A stretch of 64,000 nt of DNA from Mucilaginibacter sp. SJ (GTDB taxonomy: Bacteria > Bacteroidota > Bacteroidia > Sphingobacteriales > Sphingobacteriaceae). Below, in pieces: positions 27,258 to 37,781 of this stretch. The translations under genes and the position numbers were made by a program. Every line of letters begins with the position of its first letter. The stretch's first letter is position 1. The stretch covers positions 1,364,001-1,428,000 of the forward strand of contig NZ_CP118631.1 in assembly GCF_028993635.1 (NCBI RefSeq), read 5' to 3'. Under the pieces are notes generated by a model. That model had not been told where the DNA came from. It did not search any database and was given only the letters and a program-made list of their open reading frames with translations.

Positions 27258-30200
27258 ATGAAACTCAGGTGTTTTTTATGCATGTTTTCGCTTTGGTTAT
27301 TAACCGGAGCTGCATTTTGCCAAATGCATTGCATAACAGAACATTACTCAACCGAAGACGGCCTATCCCATGATGTTATTACGTCAATATTCAAAGACCG
27401 GCAGGGATATATGTGGTTTGGTACCTGGGATGGGCTTAACCGCTTTGATGGGCGTAAATTTACCGTTTTCAAATCTTTAGCCGGCGACTCATCACAAATC
27501 AATAATAATCGTATCGATCAAATTACCGAAGACAATTACGATCATCTTTGGATCAAAGCTTATGATACCCAAATCTATCGTTTCGATAAAAAGACCGGGC
27601 GCTTTCTTTCACTTGCCATTATCCTCAACCTGAAAGAGAAGATCAATTTTGATAAGATCTTATCCGTGGACCAGGACGCTATATGGATCAGTACATTAAA
27701 TAACGGAATTATTTGCGTTAGCGGGATCAATACTGCGGGAATGCGCTACAGATTGTATGCTCAAAACGCTACAACAGCGTCGACGCCGCCTTCAAAAAGA
27801 TTTAAATTTTTTTATGAGGATAGCGAGGGAAAGAAATGGATTGGAGCAGAACGGGGCCTTATATGCCTTGAAAAACGGCAAAAAGGTGGCCACTACGAAA
27901 TATCTGATTTAAATCAACACACAGAGGAAGCATTTACCTGTATTGCAGAAAGCAAATCACAGCTATTCTTCGGTACAAAAAGCGGCACTTTATACCTATA
28001 TGATAAACAAGAAAAACAATTCTCAAAACAGCGGATTAGCAGTGCAGATATAAATGCGGTATTGGTTAACCGTAGCCATACAAAAGCTTATTTAACAACG
28101 GGCAGCGGCGAGCTGATATCATTTACCATGGGAATAGGCCTGTTATCCCGGGCGGTCTATCGCACCGGCGAATCACTACATAGGATTTTCGAAGATCATT
28201 CGGGCGCTCTTTGGATTGAGCCAGGCACAAAAGGGGTAGTCCGTTTTGATCCGCTAACTCAAAAATTCGCCATGTTCATCCAAAGAAATGATGCCAGGAA
28301 CACCAATTTTGCAAATCATTTTAAGGTGATGGAAGATAAAAACGGCGTTGTTTGGTGTGTGCTCAGGGACGGCGGTTTTGGCTATTACGATAACGATTTA
28401 AAACAGTTTAACTATTTTTATAATGAGCCGGGTTCCAAGAGCCGCCGTTTTTCAAACCTTGTAACAACAGCGTATTACGATCCGGCCGGTATATTTTGGT
28501 TGCATACAGATGAACACGGCCTGGAAAAAATTATTTTCCCGCCAAACGTTTTTCAAACCAGTTTACTGAATAAATATGGCGATTTCCAATCAGATAACGA
28601 GGTAAGAGGAATTTGTGCCGACCGGCAAAACAGGCTATGGCTTGGGTTAAAGAACGGGCAGGTTTTAGTTTACAAAAACGGGAAACAGATACCGGTAACT
28701 TTCACAAATTTGGCAGGGCCAAATATTGGCGCTGTTTATTGTATTACCCAGGGCAGTAACGGAGTAATCTGGATGGGGACTAAAACAAAAGGCTTATATC
28801 AGGCTATACCTACAGATCCATCAGAACTTCATTACCGGCTGATAAATTATCACAACAACCCCTCCGATCCGGCATCTATTTGCAGCGACGAAATTTATTC
28901 AATAAAAGAAGATAAAGAAGGGCGCGTTTGGATAGGTACATTTGATAACGGGCTATGCTTGCTTAATAAAAAAAATGGCAATATATCATTTACGAGGCTT
29001 TCTGAAGCCGGTACGGGATATCCGCAAACATGTCTTAAAATAAGGCACCTTGCAACGGATGCCAGAGGCCGTTTATGGATAGCAGCCACAGGGGGCCTGG
29101 TGATCTTGAATTACAAAGACAGTAAACTTTTATACGAAACTTATAAGAAGATACCCGGCAACACTCAAAGCCTGGGCAATAACGATATCCAGCATATTTA
29201 TCGTGATAGCGAAAACAGGATGTGGCTTGTAACATCCGGCGGCGGCCTAAACCAGGCGATTACTGACCCGCGGACCGGGCTGCAAAAGTTTAAAGCATAC
29301 ACCTCAAAACAAGGTTTGGCCAATGATTATATCATGAGTTGCATTGGCGATAAATATCACCATTTATGGCTGGCAACTAAAGCCGGTTTATCCATGTTTG
29401 ATCTGAATACCCAAAAGTTTAAGAATTTTAACTCTTATGACGGGATTCCCAAAAAAGGCTTTTCTGAAAGTGCATGCCAGGCAACAACTGATGGTAAACT
29501 GGTATTTGGTGCAGTGAGGGGCTATATGGTTTTCGATCCGGGCCAGGTTAAGAACGATGCGATTAACGCGAATTTAGTATTAACCAACCTGCAGGTTAAC
29601 AGCAGGGATGTGGCCATTAAAGATAGTACCGGGATCCTTGATCGGGATATTAACTATTCAGATGGTATTAAATTGACGTATAATCAAAATATTTTAAGCC
29701 TGGACTATGCTGTTTTAGACTATCGTTCGGTTAATCACCTAACCATCGCTTACCGTTTAAAGGGATTTGATAACGAATGGCATGATGCCAGCGATCAACA
29801 ACGGGCCACTTATACTAACCTGCCGGCTGGCAACTATCTTTTCGAGATAAAATGTGACGATCCTGACAGGTTTATAAATATACCTTATAAAGGTTTGGCT
29901 ATTACGGTGCTCGCGGCCCCCTGGGCCGCCTGGTGGGCATATGTTATTTATGCCATAATTATTGGTTTAATCCTGGCCGCTATCAGGCAAAATGCTTTAA
30001 CTGTGCTGAAGTTAAAGCATAAGGTGGCTGTTGAGCAGAAAATGACTGAATTAAAGCTGGGTTTCTTTACTAATATTTCGCACGAATTGCGTACGCCGCT
30101 TACGCTTATCATCAACCCCATTAATGAACTTGTACAAAGGGCATACCTTAGCAGGGACGATCATCAATACCTGGCTATTATTCAGCGCAACGCAAACCGT

Positions 30201-31610
30201 ATGGTCCGTTTTGTAAACCAATTACTGGATTTTAGGAAGGTCCAAAGCGGCAAGGCCAAACTAAACCTTTCGGCTATTGATATGGTCGGTCTTATTACCG
30301 ATGTAGCCGGCTATTTTGAAGGGACACGGCAACAGAAAAATATTGAATTTGCCTTTAAAACGGATGTAGATACGGCGATGGTTTGGCTTGATCCTGAAAA
30401 AATAGAAACCGTAATATATAACCTGATAGCAAACGCCTATAAGTTTACTCCCGAAAGAAAAAAAATCACCGTCCATTTGCAGATGCGGGAAACCGGGGAT
30501 ATGATAATTGATGTTACTGATGAGGGTTGCGGTGTACCGCCCTCTGAAATTGACGGCTTGTTTGATCTTTACACTGAAGGCTCTAATACAGGGCATCTAA
30601 AGGGTACCGGCATTGGCCTGGCCTTGTCAAAAGAATTGATTGAGCTGCACCAGGGAACCATCAGCGCGCAGAACAGGGAACCTAATGGTTTTTTAGTACG
30701 GATAACCTTGCCCGTAAAGCCTGTTGCTGCAACCACTCCTGTTGCTGATACAACAGCAAGTACCTTGTTACAGGGATCCCCTATCGCCCTTAATAATAAC
30801 CCAGCAGTTTATACAGAGCCGAATAGGCCTCTGTTGGTTTTAGTAGAAGATAATCAGGATATGCGCGAATTGATCAGGATGCAGTTAAGTGGCAGGTACC
30901 GTTTAGAGACTGCTGATGATGGTGTTGAAGGCTGGGAAAAAATATCGAAGCTACAACCTGATGTAATTTTAAGCGACGTAATGATGCCTCGAATGGATGG
31001 ACTGGAACTATTGGAAAAAATAAGGAATGATGCCGCCACCAGCCATATCCCGGTAATATTACTCACTGCTAAAACAGCTATTGAAAGCCAGATCGCCGGT
31101 TTAGATTACGGAGCCGATTACTATATCACAAAGCCATTTGATACCGGCTTTTTATTAACTACCCTTAAAAGTATTATTGAACGCCGAACCAGATTAGTGA
31201 ATGAAATGATGTCAGGACGGGCTATAGTGAGTTTAAATCCGGGGGATATTATTGTAACATCAAAAGATGAAATATTCTTAAAAACGGTGTTGGAGATTAT
31301 TGACACAAGTATGGACAACCCTGATTTTAATATCGAGTCGGTTGCCGAGGTAATCAACATGTCCAGGCAAACCTTTTATCGCAAACTAAAAAGCCTTACT
31401 CAGCTTAGCCCTGTTGAATTTGTTCGCGACCACAGGCTTTTACGGGCGCAGCAACTGCTGGATGCCGGCAGCGACAATATCTCGCAAATCGCTTATGCCG
31501 TAGGTTTTAATAGTCCTAAATATTTTGCTACCTGTTTTAAAGCCAAATTCAATATTTCTCCTTCCGATTATCAAAAAACGTCAAAGTCATCTACCGAGAT
31601 AATTCAATAA
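27258..31610 (+). CDS. Hybrid two-component system sensor-regulator (HTCS)
   Basis: The 1450-residue protein has a signal peptide, then about 14 propeller repeats of the Reg_prop type (for example YMWFGTWDGLNRFDG), a Y_Y_Y domain near 770-840 and a transmembrane helix near 890-912. Inside the cell are HisKA (FFTNISHELRTPLTLI, phospho-His near 941), HATPase (DEGCGVPPSEIDGLF, GTGIGLALSKEL), a receiver (ILSDVMMPRMDG, phospho-Asp near 1240) and an AraC-type HTH (near 1350-1445). HTCS proteins bind oligosaccharide in the periplasm and switch on their own locus. Position between the enzymes and susCD makes it the likely pectin sensor. Confidence 0.96.
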   Translation: MKLRCFLCMFSLWLLTGAAFCQMHCITEHYSTEDGLSHDVITSIFKDRQGYMWFGTWDGLNRFDGRKFTVFKSLAGDSSQINNNRIDQITEDNYDHLWIKAYDTQIYRFDKKTGRFLSLAIILNLKEKINFDKILSVDQDAIWISTLNNGIICVSGINTAGMRYRLYAQNATTASTPPSKRFKFFYEDSEGKKWIGAERGLICLEKRQKGGHYEISDLNQHTEEAFTCIAESKSQLFFGTKSGTLYLYDKQEKQFSKQRISSADINAVLVNRSHTKAYLTTGSGELISFTMGIGLLSRAVYRTGESLHRIFEDHSGALWIEPGTKGVVRFDPLTQKFAMFIQRNDARNTNFANHFKVMEDKNGVVWCVLRDGGFGYYDNDLKQFNYFYNEPGSKSRRFSNLVTTAYYDPAGIFWLHTDEHGLEKIIFPPNVFQTSLLNKYGDFQSDNEVRGICADRQNRLWLGLKNGQVLVYKNGKQIPVTFTNLAGPNIGAVYCITQGSNGVIWMGTKTKGLYQAIPTDPSELHYRLINYHNNPSDPASICSDEIYSIKEDKEGRVWIGTFDNGLCLLNKKNGNISFTRLSEAGTGYPQTCLKIRHLATDARGRLWIAATGGLVILNYKDSKLLYETYKKIPGNTQSLGNNDIQHIYRDSENRMWLVTSGGGLNQAITDPRTGLQKFKAYTSKQGLANDYIMSCIGDKYHHLWLATKAGLSMFDLNTQKFKNFNSYDGIPKKGFSESACQATTDGKLVFGAVRGYMVFDPGQVKNDAINANLVLTNLQVNSRDVAIKDSTGILDRDINYSDGIKLTYNQNILSLDYAVLDYRSVNHLTIAYRLKGFDNEWHDASDQQRATYTNLPAGNYLFEIKCDDPDRFINIPYKGLAITVLAAPWAAWWAYVIYAIIIGLILAAIRQNALTVLKLKHKVAVEQKMTELKLGFFTNISHELRTPLTLIINPINELVQRAYLSRDDHQYLAIIQRNANRMVRFVNQLLDFRKVQSGKAKLNLSAIDMVGLITDVAGYFEGTRQQKNIEFAFKTDVDTAMVWLDPEKIETVIYNLIANAYKFTPERKKITVHLQMRETGDMIIDVTDEGCGVPPSEIDGLFDLYTEGSNTGHLKGTGIGLALSKELIELHQGTISAQNREPNGFLVRITLPVKPVAATTPVADTTASTLLQGSPIALNNNPAVYTEPNRPLLVLVEDNQDMRELIRMQLSGRYRLETADDGVEGWEKISKLQPDVILSDVMMPRMDGLELLEKIRNDAATSHIPVILLTAKTAIESQIAGLDYGADYYITKPFDTGFLLTTLKSIIERRTRLVNEMMSGRAIVSLNPGDIIVTSKDEIFLKTVLEIIDTSMDNPDFNIESVAEVINMSRQTFYRKLKSLTQLSPVEFVRDHRLLRAQQLLDAGSDNISQIAYAVGFNSPKYFATCFKAKFNISPSDYQKTSKSSTEIIQ

Positions 31611-32185
31611 CCTCATAGCAGCCGATCAATTCAGGATACCAGGACTACAGGTGTTCGGAAAGCAAGGTAAGGATTCCTATGCCTAAACCCGCACAGAGGC
31701 CAAGGGCCCAAAAACGCACCCAACTGCCTTTTAAGCACAAAACACATCCATATTGAACTAATTTTAAACCTTTTTGGCCAAATTTCAACCCTGCCGCGGG
31801 GCATATTTATATAGGTTTGTTTTTATCACAACCGATCACCTGATTTATATGGGCATCGATGCTGATTACTAATTATAACCAATATTAACCTTGCCGGCAA
31901 CAACCAATAGCCGGCGCCTTAACTTTTTGCTATGAGAAAAATTTTACTTGTTTTTTTAAAAACTATTGCACGGCGTTTTGGTAATGTACAATCACAACAC
32001 CCACCTAATCTTCGGTTCGGCTAAAAATGCATACTGCAGCTATACAGCCGGTACTGCATAAACTTATTGCAAATACATCACCGGCACTTCTTTACTGATA
32101 AAAGCATGCAGATCAATATTCGCTTTAGCCGCATTGTCAATTCAGTCCCATCCAATTTATAAACCAATTATCAAACCAATTAATA
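31611..32185. other. Intergenic region upstream of susC (575 bp)
   Basis: This long leader probably holds the HTCS-controlled promoter of the susC-susD unit. A TAGGTTTG element at 31812-31819 fits the -7 consensus, yet no TTTG is found 19-21 bp upstream. A 31-codon minus-strand frame with TTG start (31645-31740) encodes a short hydrophobic peptide; I do not call it a gene. No tRNA, riboswitch or clear terminator was seen. Confidence 0.4.
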
Positions 32186-35100
32186 ATGAATTTACCTGAA
32201 CAATTATTATTCAATGCCGGGCACAGGCGACAAAAGATCCGGTTTCTTAACCGAAGCTTCGTGCTTAGTTTCTTTTTTTTGCTGGCGATGACCTGCCGGC
32301 TGTTTGCCCAGGCAGATAAAACAGTGAGTGGTACTGTCAGGGACGAACACGACCGGACATTGCCGGGTGTAAGTATAACCGTTAAAGGCACATCTACCGG
32401 CACTACTACCGATGCGAACGGCCATTACAGCTTAAAAGTTAAAGGCGGTTCGGGCACATTGATTTTTTCTTTCATTGGCTACGCGTCTATCGAAGAAAAC
32501 ATCAACAACCGGACAACCATTAACATATCGCTTGCCGGAATCCAAAAAGACCTGAACGAAATTGTGGTTATAGGTTACGGTACGGTTAAAAGGCGCGATT
32601 TAACGGGCGCTGTGGCTTCGGTTAGCGGAAAGGATATTGCCGCTACCCCGGTTCCTAACGTGGCACAAGCCATGCAGGGTAAGCTGCCGGGAGTAAATGT
32701 TACATCGCAGGATGGCCGCCCGGGTGCAGGTATTAACATCCGGGTACGCGGCGGAACGTCCATATCACAAAGCAACCAGGCATTGGTACTTATTGATGGT
32801 GTACCGGGCAATTTAAATGATATTCCCGGCGATCAGGTTGAAAGCATCGATGTGCTCAAAGACGCTTCATCAGCAGCCATTTATGGTTCACGCGGTGCCA
32901 ATGGCGTAGTGCTGGTTACCACCAAATCGGCAAAAGCGGGCAAAACCAATGTAAGCTATAATGGCTATGCTAAAATCAATACGCCAAATAAATACTTACA
33001 AGCCTTAAATCCTTACGATTATCTGCAATATGTATGGGCTAACGCGGCTGCAAACGGAACTGCTTATCAAACGCCTTTTGAACAACTATATGGCCTGGGG
33101 GCAAATGCAGGCAACAATACCGGTGGAATAGAAAGTTACCGAAACCTTGCAACTGATGATATCCAAAAGCAAGCTTATAAACAGTCGGTATCATGGAACC
33201 ATGCCCTAACCATAACAGGGGGCACCGACAAAACAAAAGTATTGTTCTCCGCCACCTACAGCGATGATGAGGGTATGAAACTGCAATCATATCAGCGCCG
33301 GGCAACAGCAGCATTTAAACTAACCCAAAAAATATTTGACAATGTAACGTTCGACATTAACACCCGCTATGCCAATACACCAACACTTGGTGATGAATCT
33401 GTTACCAGCGGCAGCGGCTCAATATTATCTTCTGCATATCGTTTTCGCCCCATTGCCACTAACCACATTTTAGGCAATGTGTCTGCACTAACAGCAAGCA
33501 ATAACATATCGCAATATGGTAAAAACGCTTTGTGGGATAGCTATAGCCCTGTGGCACGTATCAGTGATTACAATCCGCTCAGCCTTTCGTCGAACTTTGT
33601 GGGGATAGCCTCATTGAATTGGGTGATCATTAAAGGCTTAACCTACCATACCGATTTTAGCGGAAACGGTACCTGGACACAGCGTAAATATTGGTCGGGC
33701 GCTACTTATAATGGCTATATCGACGATGCAACCGGTAATAAATTGTATGCCGGTAATGCCGACTATCGCAAAAACGACAGCTGGGGCCTGCGCTGGGCCA
33801 ACACACTGGGCTATGAGTTTAATATTAATAAGGATAATAAAATCAGCTTATTGGCTGGTACAGAATTCTTCAATTCGGGAGGCACCGGTATTTCCATACA
33901 AGCAAATTACTTTCCGTCAAACTTTACCCAACAAACAGCCTTTGCTCAGATCAACCAGTACGACAGGACAAAAAATTCATTCGCGTTCTCATCTAGCGTA
34001 AATACTCCCGACCGTCTTAACTCATACTTTGCCCGTGCCATGTATAATTTTAAGGACAAGTATTTATTGACGCTCACATTCCGTGCCGATGGTTCTTCCA
34101 GGTTCGCGGCTAACAACCGCTGGGGATATTTCCCGGGCGGCGCGTTTGCCTGGAGGATATCACAGGAACCTTTCATGAAAGATGTTAACTGGGTAGATAA
34201 TTGGAAATTTCGGGCGTCTTTCGGTGCCGTTGGTAATAATAATATCCCTACCGGGCTTAACACACAATCATGGGGTTCTGTAACAGATCCAAGAAACCAG
34301 TATGATATCAACCACACCACCCTGGCTGCGTATTCGTTGAGCAACCCTACTATTTTATCTAATCCAAACTTAAAATGGGAAACTACCATTACCCGCGATA
34401 TCGGGACTGACTTTAGTTTGTTTGGTGATAAGTTATCGGGTACTGTTGACGTATACTGGAATACCACTAAAGACGTACTTACCCAAACCACTATACCCGG
34501 TGTTACCGGCTTCACCTACACTTATGCCAATATAGGGCAAATAAGCAACCGGGGTATAGAACTGTCGCTTTTAGGTACAATATTCAAAAACCAAAACTGG
34601 AGGGTTACCGCGGGTGGCAACATTACTTTCAATAAAAACAAGGTAGATAAGCTTGCCGACAACGTAACCGGGCTTTACGGTACAAACTGGGCAAGCAGTG
34701 CAACCTATCCGGCATCTGATTATCAGCTTGTAGTGGGCCGGCCCGTTGGCCTGGTTCGTGGTTTAACGTATGATGGCTTTTATACCCCTAACGATTTTAC
34801 CTACAGCAATGGAATGTATACGCTAAACAGCGGGGTGCCCGATCTTACCAGCGTTTCCGGAGGTGTAGTGCATGGAGTTAGTACAGGCACTGATCGTCCA
34901 ACCGGGCAGATCGCCTACCCGGGCCTGCCTAAGTATAAAGATTTGAATAATGACGGTAAGATAGATGATAAAGATCTTTCTGTTATCGGGAATACCACCC
35001 CGAAGTTTACAGGTGGTTTTAATATTAGTGTAGCATATAAAAATATCGACCTGGGGCTAAACTTCAACTACAGCGTTGGTAATGATATTTACAATGTGAA

Positions 35101-35569
35101 TAAACTGGCGTCGTTATACGGCCCTAAAGAAGCTGGCATTTATGAAAATAAACTGGCTATCATGGCCAACGCCTACAAAATTTACAATGTTGTTAACGGG
35201 CAACTTGTAAGGCTAAAAACTCCCGATGAGTTTAACGCGGCAAACGTGAATGCAGATTTGCCTTTGGCGAACAGCGAAACAGGCGTTACATCAACCCTGG
35301 GTATTGAAAAAGGTTCGTTCCTTCGTCTTAACACGCTTACTTTGGGGTACACTGTGTCTAAATCTGCCCTGAAAAAAGTTGGCATAGGCGGGCTGCGCGT
35401 TTATGGCAGTGTTTATAACCTGCTTACCATTACTGGTTACAAGGGGCTCGACCCGGAAGTAGGTGTTAATGATAATGCCAATAATTCGCCGTACCCAACC
35501 ACTGGTTTCGATTTTGGTTCTTATCCTCGCGCACGATCATTTGTTGTGGGTGTAAACCTCAATTTCTAA
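32186..35569 (+). CDS. SusC/RagA TonB-dependent outer-membrane transporter
   Basis: The 1127-residue protein has a signal segment (RSFVLSFFFLLAMTCRLFAQ, near 24-43). A carboxypeptidase-like domain follows (TVSGTVRDEHDRTLPGVSITV), then the TonB box region (LNEIVVIGYGTVKRRDLTGAV), the plug (AMQGKLPGVNVTSQDGRPG, IRVRGGTSI, LVLIDGVPG) and a long beta-barrel ending in Phe (VVGVNLNF). It imports oligosaccharides across the outer membrane with its SusD partner 17 bp downstream. Together with the upstream HTCS and pectinases, the cargo is probably pectin oligomers. Confidence 0.97.
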   Translation: MNLPEQLLFNAGHRRQKIRFLNRSFVLSFFFLLAMTCRLFAQADKTVSGTVRDEHDRTLPGVSITVKGTSTGTTTDANGHYSLKVKGGSGTLIFSFIGYASIEENINNRTTINISLAGIQKDLNEIVVIGYGTVKRRDLTGAVASVSGKDIAATPVPNVAQAMQGKLPGVNVTSQDGRPGAGINIRVRGGTSISQSNQALVLIDGVPGNLNDIPGDQVESIDVLKDASSAAIYGSRGANGVVLVTTKSAKAGKTNVSYNGYAKINTPNKYLQALNPYDYLQYVWANAAANGTAYQTPFEQLYGLGANAGNNTGGIESYRNLATDDIQKQAYKQSVSWNHALTITGGTDKTKVLFSATYSDDEGMKLQSYQRRATAAFKLTQKIFDNVTFDINTRYANTPTLGDESVTSGSGSILSSAYRFRPIATNHILGNVSALTASNNISQYGKNALWDSYSPVARISDYNPLSLSSNFVGIASLNWVIIKGLTYHTDFSGNGTWTQRKYWSGATYNGYIDDATGNKLYAGNADYRKNDSWGLRWANTLGYEFNINKDNKISLLAGTEFFNSGGTGISIQANYFPSNFTQQTAFAQINQYDRTKNSFAFSSSVNTPDRLNSYFARAMYNFKDKYLLTLTFRADGSSRFAANNRWGYFPGGAFAWRISQEPFMKDVNWVDNWKFRASFGAVGNNNIPTGLNTQSWGSVTDPRNQYDINHTTLAAYSLSNPTILSNPNLKWETTITRDIGTDFSLFGDKLSGTVDVYWNTTKDVLTQTTIPGVTGFTYTYANIGQISNRGIELSLLGTIFKNQNWRVTAGGNITFNKNKVDKLADNVTGLYGTNWASSATYPASDYQLVVGRPVGLVRGLTYDGFYTPNDFTYSNGMYTLNSGVPDLTSVSGGVVHGVSTGTDRPTGQIAYPGLPKYKDLNNDGKIDDKDLSVIGNTTPKFTGGFNISVAYKNIDLGLNFNYSVGNDIYNVNKLASLYGPKEAGIYENKLAIMANAYKIYNVVNGQLVRLKTPDEFNAANVNADLPLANSETGVTSTLGIEKGSFLRLNTLTLGYTVSKSALKKVGIGGLRVYGSVYNLLTITGYKGLDPEVGVNDNANNSPYPTTGFDFGSYPRARSFVVGVNLNF

Positions 35570-35586
35570 CAGTTTAAACACAAAAC

Positions 35587-37638
35587 ATGAAAACATATAT
35601 AAAATATATAGCCGCAGTTGCCTTGTGCCTATCTTTCACCCAATGTAAAAAAAGCTACCTGGATGTAACATCGCCGTCCAGTGTAGATGATAATTTTGTT
35701 ACCACAACTACGTCAGAGACCTTTAAATCACTTTCCTGGTGTTATTCTAATTATCGTCAAAATTGCATTATGGGCGTTTACCGCTGGAATGATCCCGTTG
35801 GATCCGACGCGGAATATTATCCTGAAGATGGTTCTACAAATAACCTGAATGCCATTGGCCGCTCAGACCAGTTAGGGGTTGATGCCGTCGCGACCGGGTT
35901 TAACTCACTTTATCAAACGCTTGCGCTGGCCAGCAGGTTAGCTAATGTTATAGCCGCTAAAGACGCTTACAAAGCCGATGTTGCCGCTGGCAAAACCACC
36001 GATTGGACTCAACTGTACGGCGAAGCAATGACCATGAGGGCGTTCTGTTATTTTCAATTGACATTGCATTTTGGCGATGTGCCGTATGGCTACGAAAATA
36101 CAAGTGTTAGTGATTATTCATTAACCTCACGCTTTGATATTTATGACAAATTGATAGATGGCCTTAAAAAAGCAGAGCCGTTGATGTACAGCATAGGCCA
36201 GGGTAATATCAACCAGGAGCGTATGTCGCGCACATTTTGTAATGCTTTAATAGGTCAGATAGCGCTTTTTGCAGGTGGATATCAAACTATACGTACTGAT
36301 GTAAGCGGGTTGTACGGAAGCGTTACTTTCACCAAAAAGGGCACCGAAGCCAACAATTGCGTATATGCCCGCCGTACCGATTACCTTACTTATTATCAAA
36401 CAGCAAAAACTTACCTGCAAAAAGCTATTGATAATAAAGGAACTGCCGGTTTGATCACCACCGACAGCAGGGGCGGAAACATTAACAACCCGTTCCAGCG
36501 CCACTTTCAGTATTTTAATGATTTAACCGTAAGTCCTGAATCAATATTTGAAATAGGCAACATACAAGGAGGTACACTGACAACCACCAGCGAATACCCA
36601 TACGCCTTCGGCCGGCCATCTGATGGTGGCTCATCCGTTGCTGCACCTACAAAAACGTTTGGCGCGCTGCGTATTATCCCTACCGTTTATTATGGCGAGT
36701 ATGAAAACGCGGATCATCGCAGAGACGCCAGCGCCACTGTTACAGCAAGCAATGGCGATGGAAATGAAAAAATGATCGCCTTTAAACCTGGCAGTAAAAG
36801 CCTGGGCGGTATAGCCACCAATAAATGGGATGATAACCGTATGGCCACTCCAAACGTAGCCTCTCAGCGGGCCTCGGGCATAAACTGGCCTATTTTGAGG
36901 ATGGCTGATGTTATATTGATGCTGGCCGAGGTTAAAGCCGAATTGGGAGAAAATGACGCTGTTACTTTAGTTAACCAGATAAGGCAGCGGGCCTTTGGCA
37001 ATACACTGCACAATATTAACCTTGCCGGTCAGGCGTTAAAAGATGCCATATTAGAGGAGCGTAAACTTGAGCTGCTTGGCGAAGGGACGCGCCGCTGGGA
37101 CATGATCCGTTCAGGCACTTACGCTGAAAGAGCGATAGCGGTTCAACAGGAAATGGCCACGACCATCAATGATATAAAAACTCTTGGGTATCACCACTTT
37201 GCTAACGGTAACGATTTCCCGGCTTATATCTGGACCAAAAAGGTGGCATTAACTAATCCCCTAACTTATGATTGCGCAACAACAGATACCACAACTAACC
37301 CGGCTGCTTACCCTGCCTGGAGAGGGCAGTATAATTACAGTGCAAATGCAACTGTTGCCAGTAAAGTAGTTGGTACAACTCACAATGTAGCAATACAGGG
37401 CTTATTCCGCTATATTGACCCGGCCGGTGCAGAAGCCGCTGCTTTAGAAGCCGCAGGTTATACCAAAACTAACTGGGGTATTGATATGGCTAATGCTGTG
37501 ACCGTATACCAAAGAAATATTCTTTCGGGCACAACATCTGCCGGTGACCCGCCACGGATTTATTGGCCCATCCCTTCTGAAACGATCAGCAAATCCAAAG
37601 GTAAGGTAACTAATGGTTACGGATTAGCACAGCAATAA
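35587..37638 (+). CDS. SusD/RagB surface glycan-binding lipoprotein
   Basis: The 683-residue lipoprotein has lipobox FTQC (Cys near 20). The SusD fold shows YGEAMTMRAFCYFQLTLHFGDVPYG, then KLIDGLKKAEPLM, and the C-terminal RMADVILMLAEVKAELGE and ILEERKLELLGEGTRRWDMIRSG. It is longer than the usual 500-600 residues, with extra loops. It caps the SusC channel and binds the glycan. A clear terminator sits 102 bp downstream, so it ends the susCD transcript. Confidence 0.96.
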   Translation: MKTYIKYIAAVALCLSFTQCKKSYLDVTSPSSVDDNFVTTTTSETFKSLSWCYSNYRQNCIMGVYRWNDPVGSDAEYYPEDGSTNNLNAIGRSDQLGVDAVATGFNSLYQTLALASRLANVIAAKDAYKADVAAGKTTDWTQLYGEAMTMRAFCYFQLTLHFGDVPYGYENTSVSDYSLTSRFDIYDKLIDGLKKAEPLMYSIGQGNINQERMSRTFCNALIGQIALFAGGYQTIRTDVSGLYGSVTFTKKGTEANNCVYARRTDYLTYYQTAKTYLQKAIDNKGTAGLITTDSRGGNINNPFQRHFQYFNDLTVSPESIFEIGNIQGGTLTTTSEYPYAFGRPSDGGSSVAAPTKTFGALRIIPTVYYGEYENADHRRDASATVTASNGDGNEKMIAFKPGSKSLGGIATNKWDDNRMATPNVASQRASGINWPILRMADVILMLAEVKAELGENDAVTLVNQIRQRAFGNTLHNINLAGQALKDAILEERKLELLGEGTRRWDMIRSGTYAERAIAVQQEMATTINDIKTLGYHHFANGNDFPAYIWTKKVALTNPLTYDCATTDTTTNPAAYPAWRGQYNYSANATVASKVVGTTHNVAIQGLFRYIDPAGAEAAALEAAGYTKTNWGIDMANAVTVYQRNILSGTTSAGDPPRIYWPIPSETISKSKGKVTNGYGLAQQ

Positions 37639-37739
37639 TTATTTGTTTTAGTCTCGTTTTTGCATAATGCAATTGTTAAACTATACTTAAAACAAGTAGC
37701 GCTGTATAAAAGTGACCATTGCACAGCTACGTGATACCG

Positions 37740-37781
37740 AAGACAGTACAAGCGTGTAAATCCGATTGTGCTGTCTTTTTT
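37740..37781 (+). terminator. Rho-independent terminator after susCD
   Basis: Stem arms at 37740-37751 and 37766-37777 (AAGACAGTACAA / TTGTGCTGTCTT, with one G-U pair) enclose a 14-nt loop, followed by a T-run to 37781. It lies 102 bp after the SusD stop. Confidence 0.75.

Noticed and set aside
31645..31740. A 31-codon minus-strand hydrophobic frame starting TTG
   Set aside because: Too short and weakly started to support without conservation data.
33946..34515. A 189-codon frame antisense to susC
   Set aside because: Shadow of the strongly coding susC frame; no domain and no start signal.
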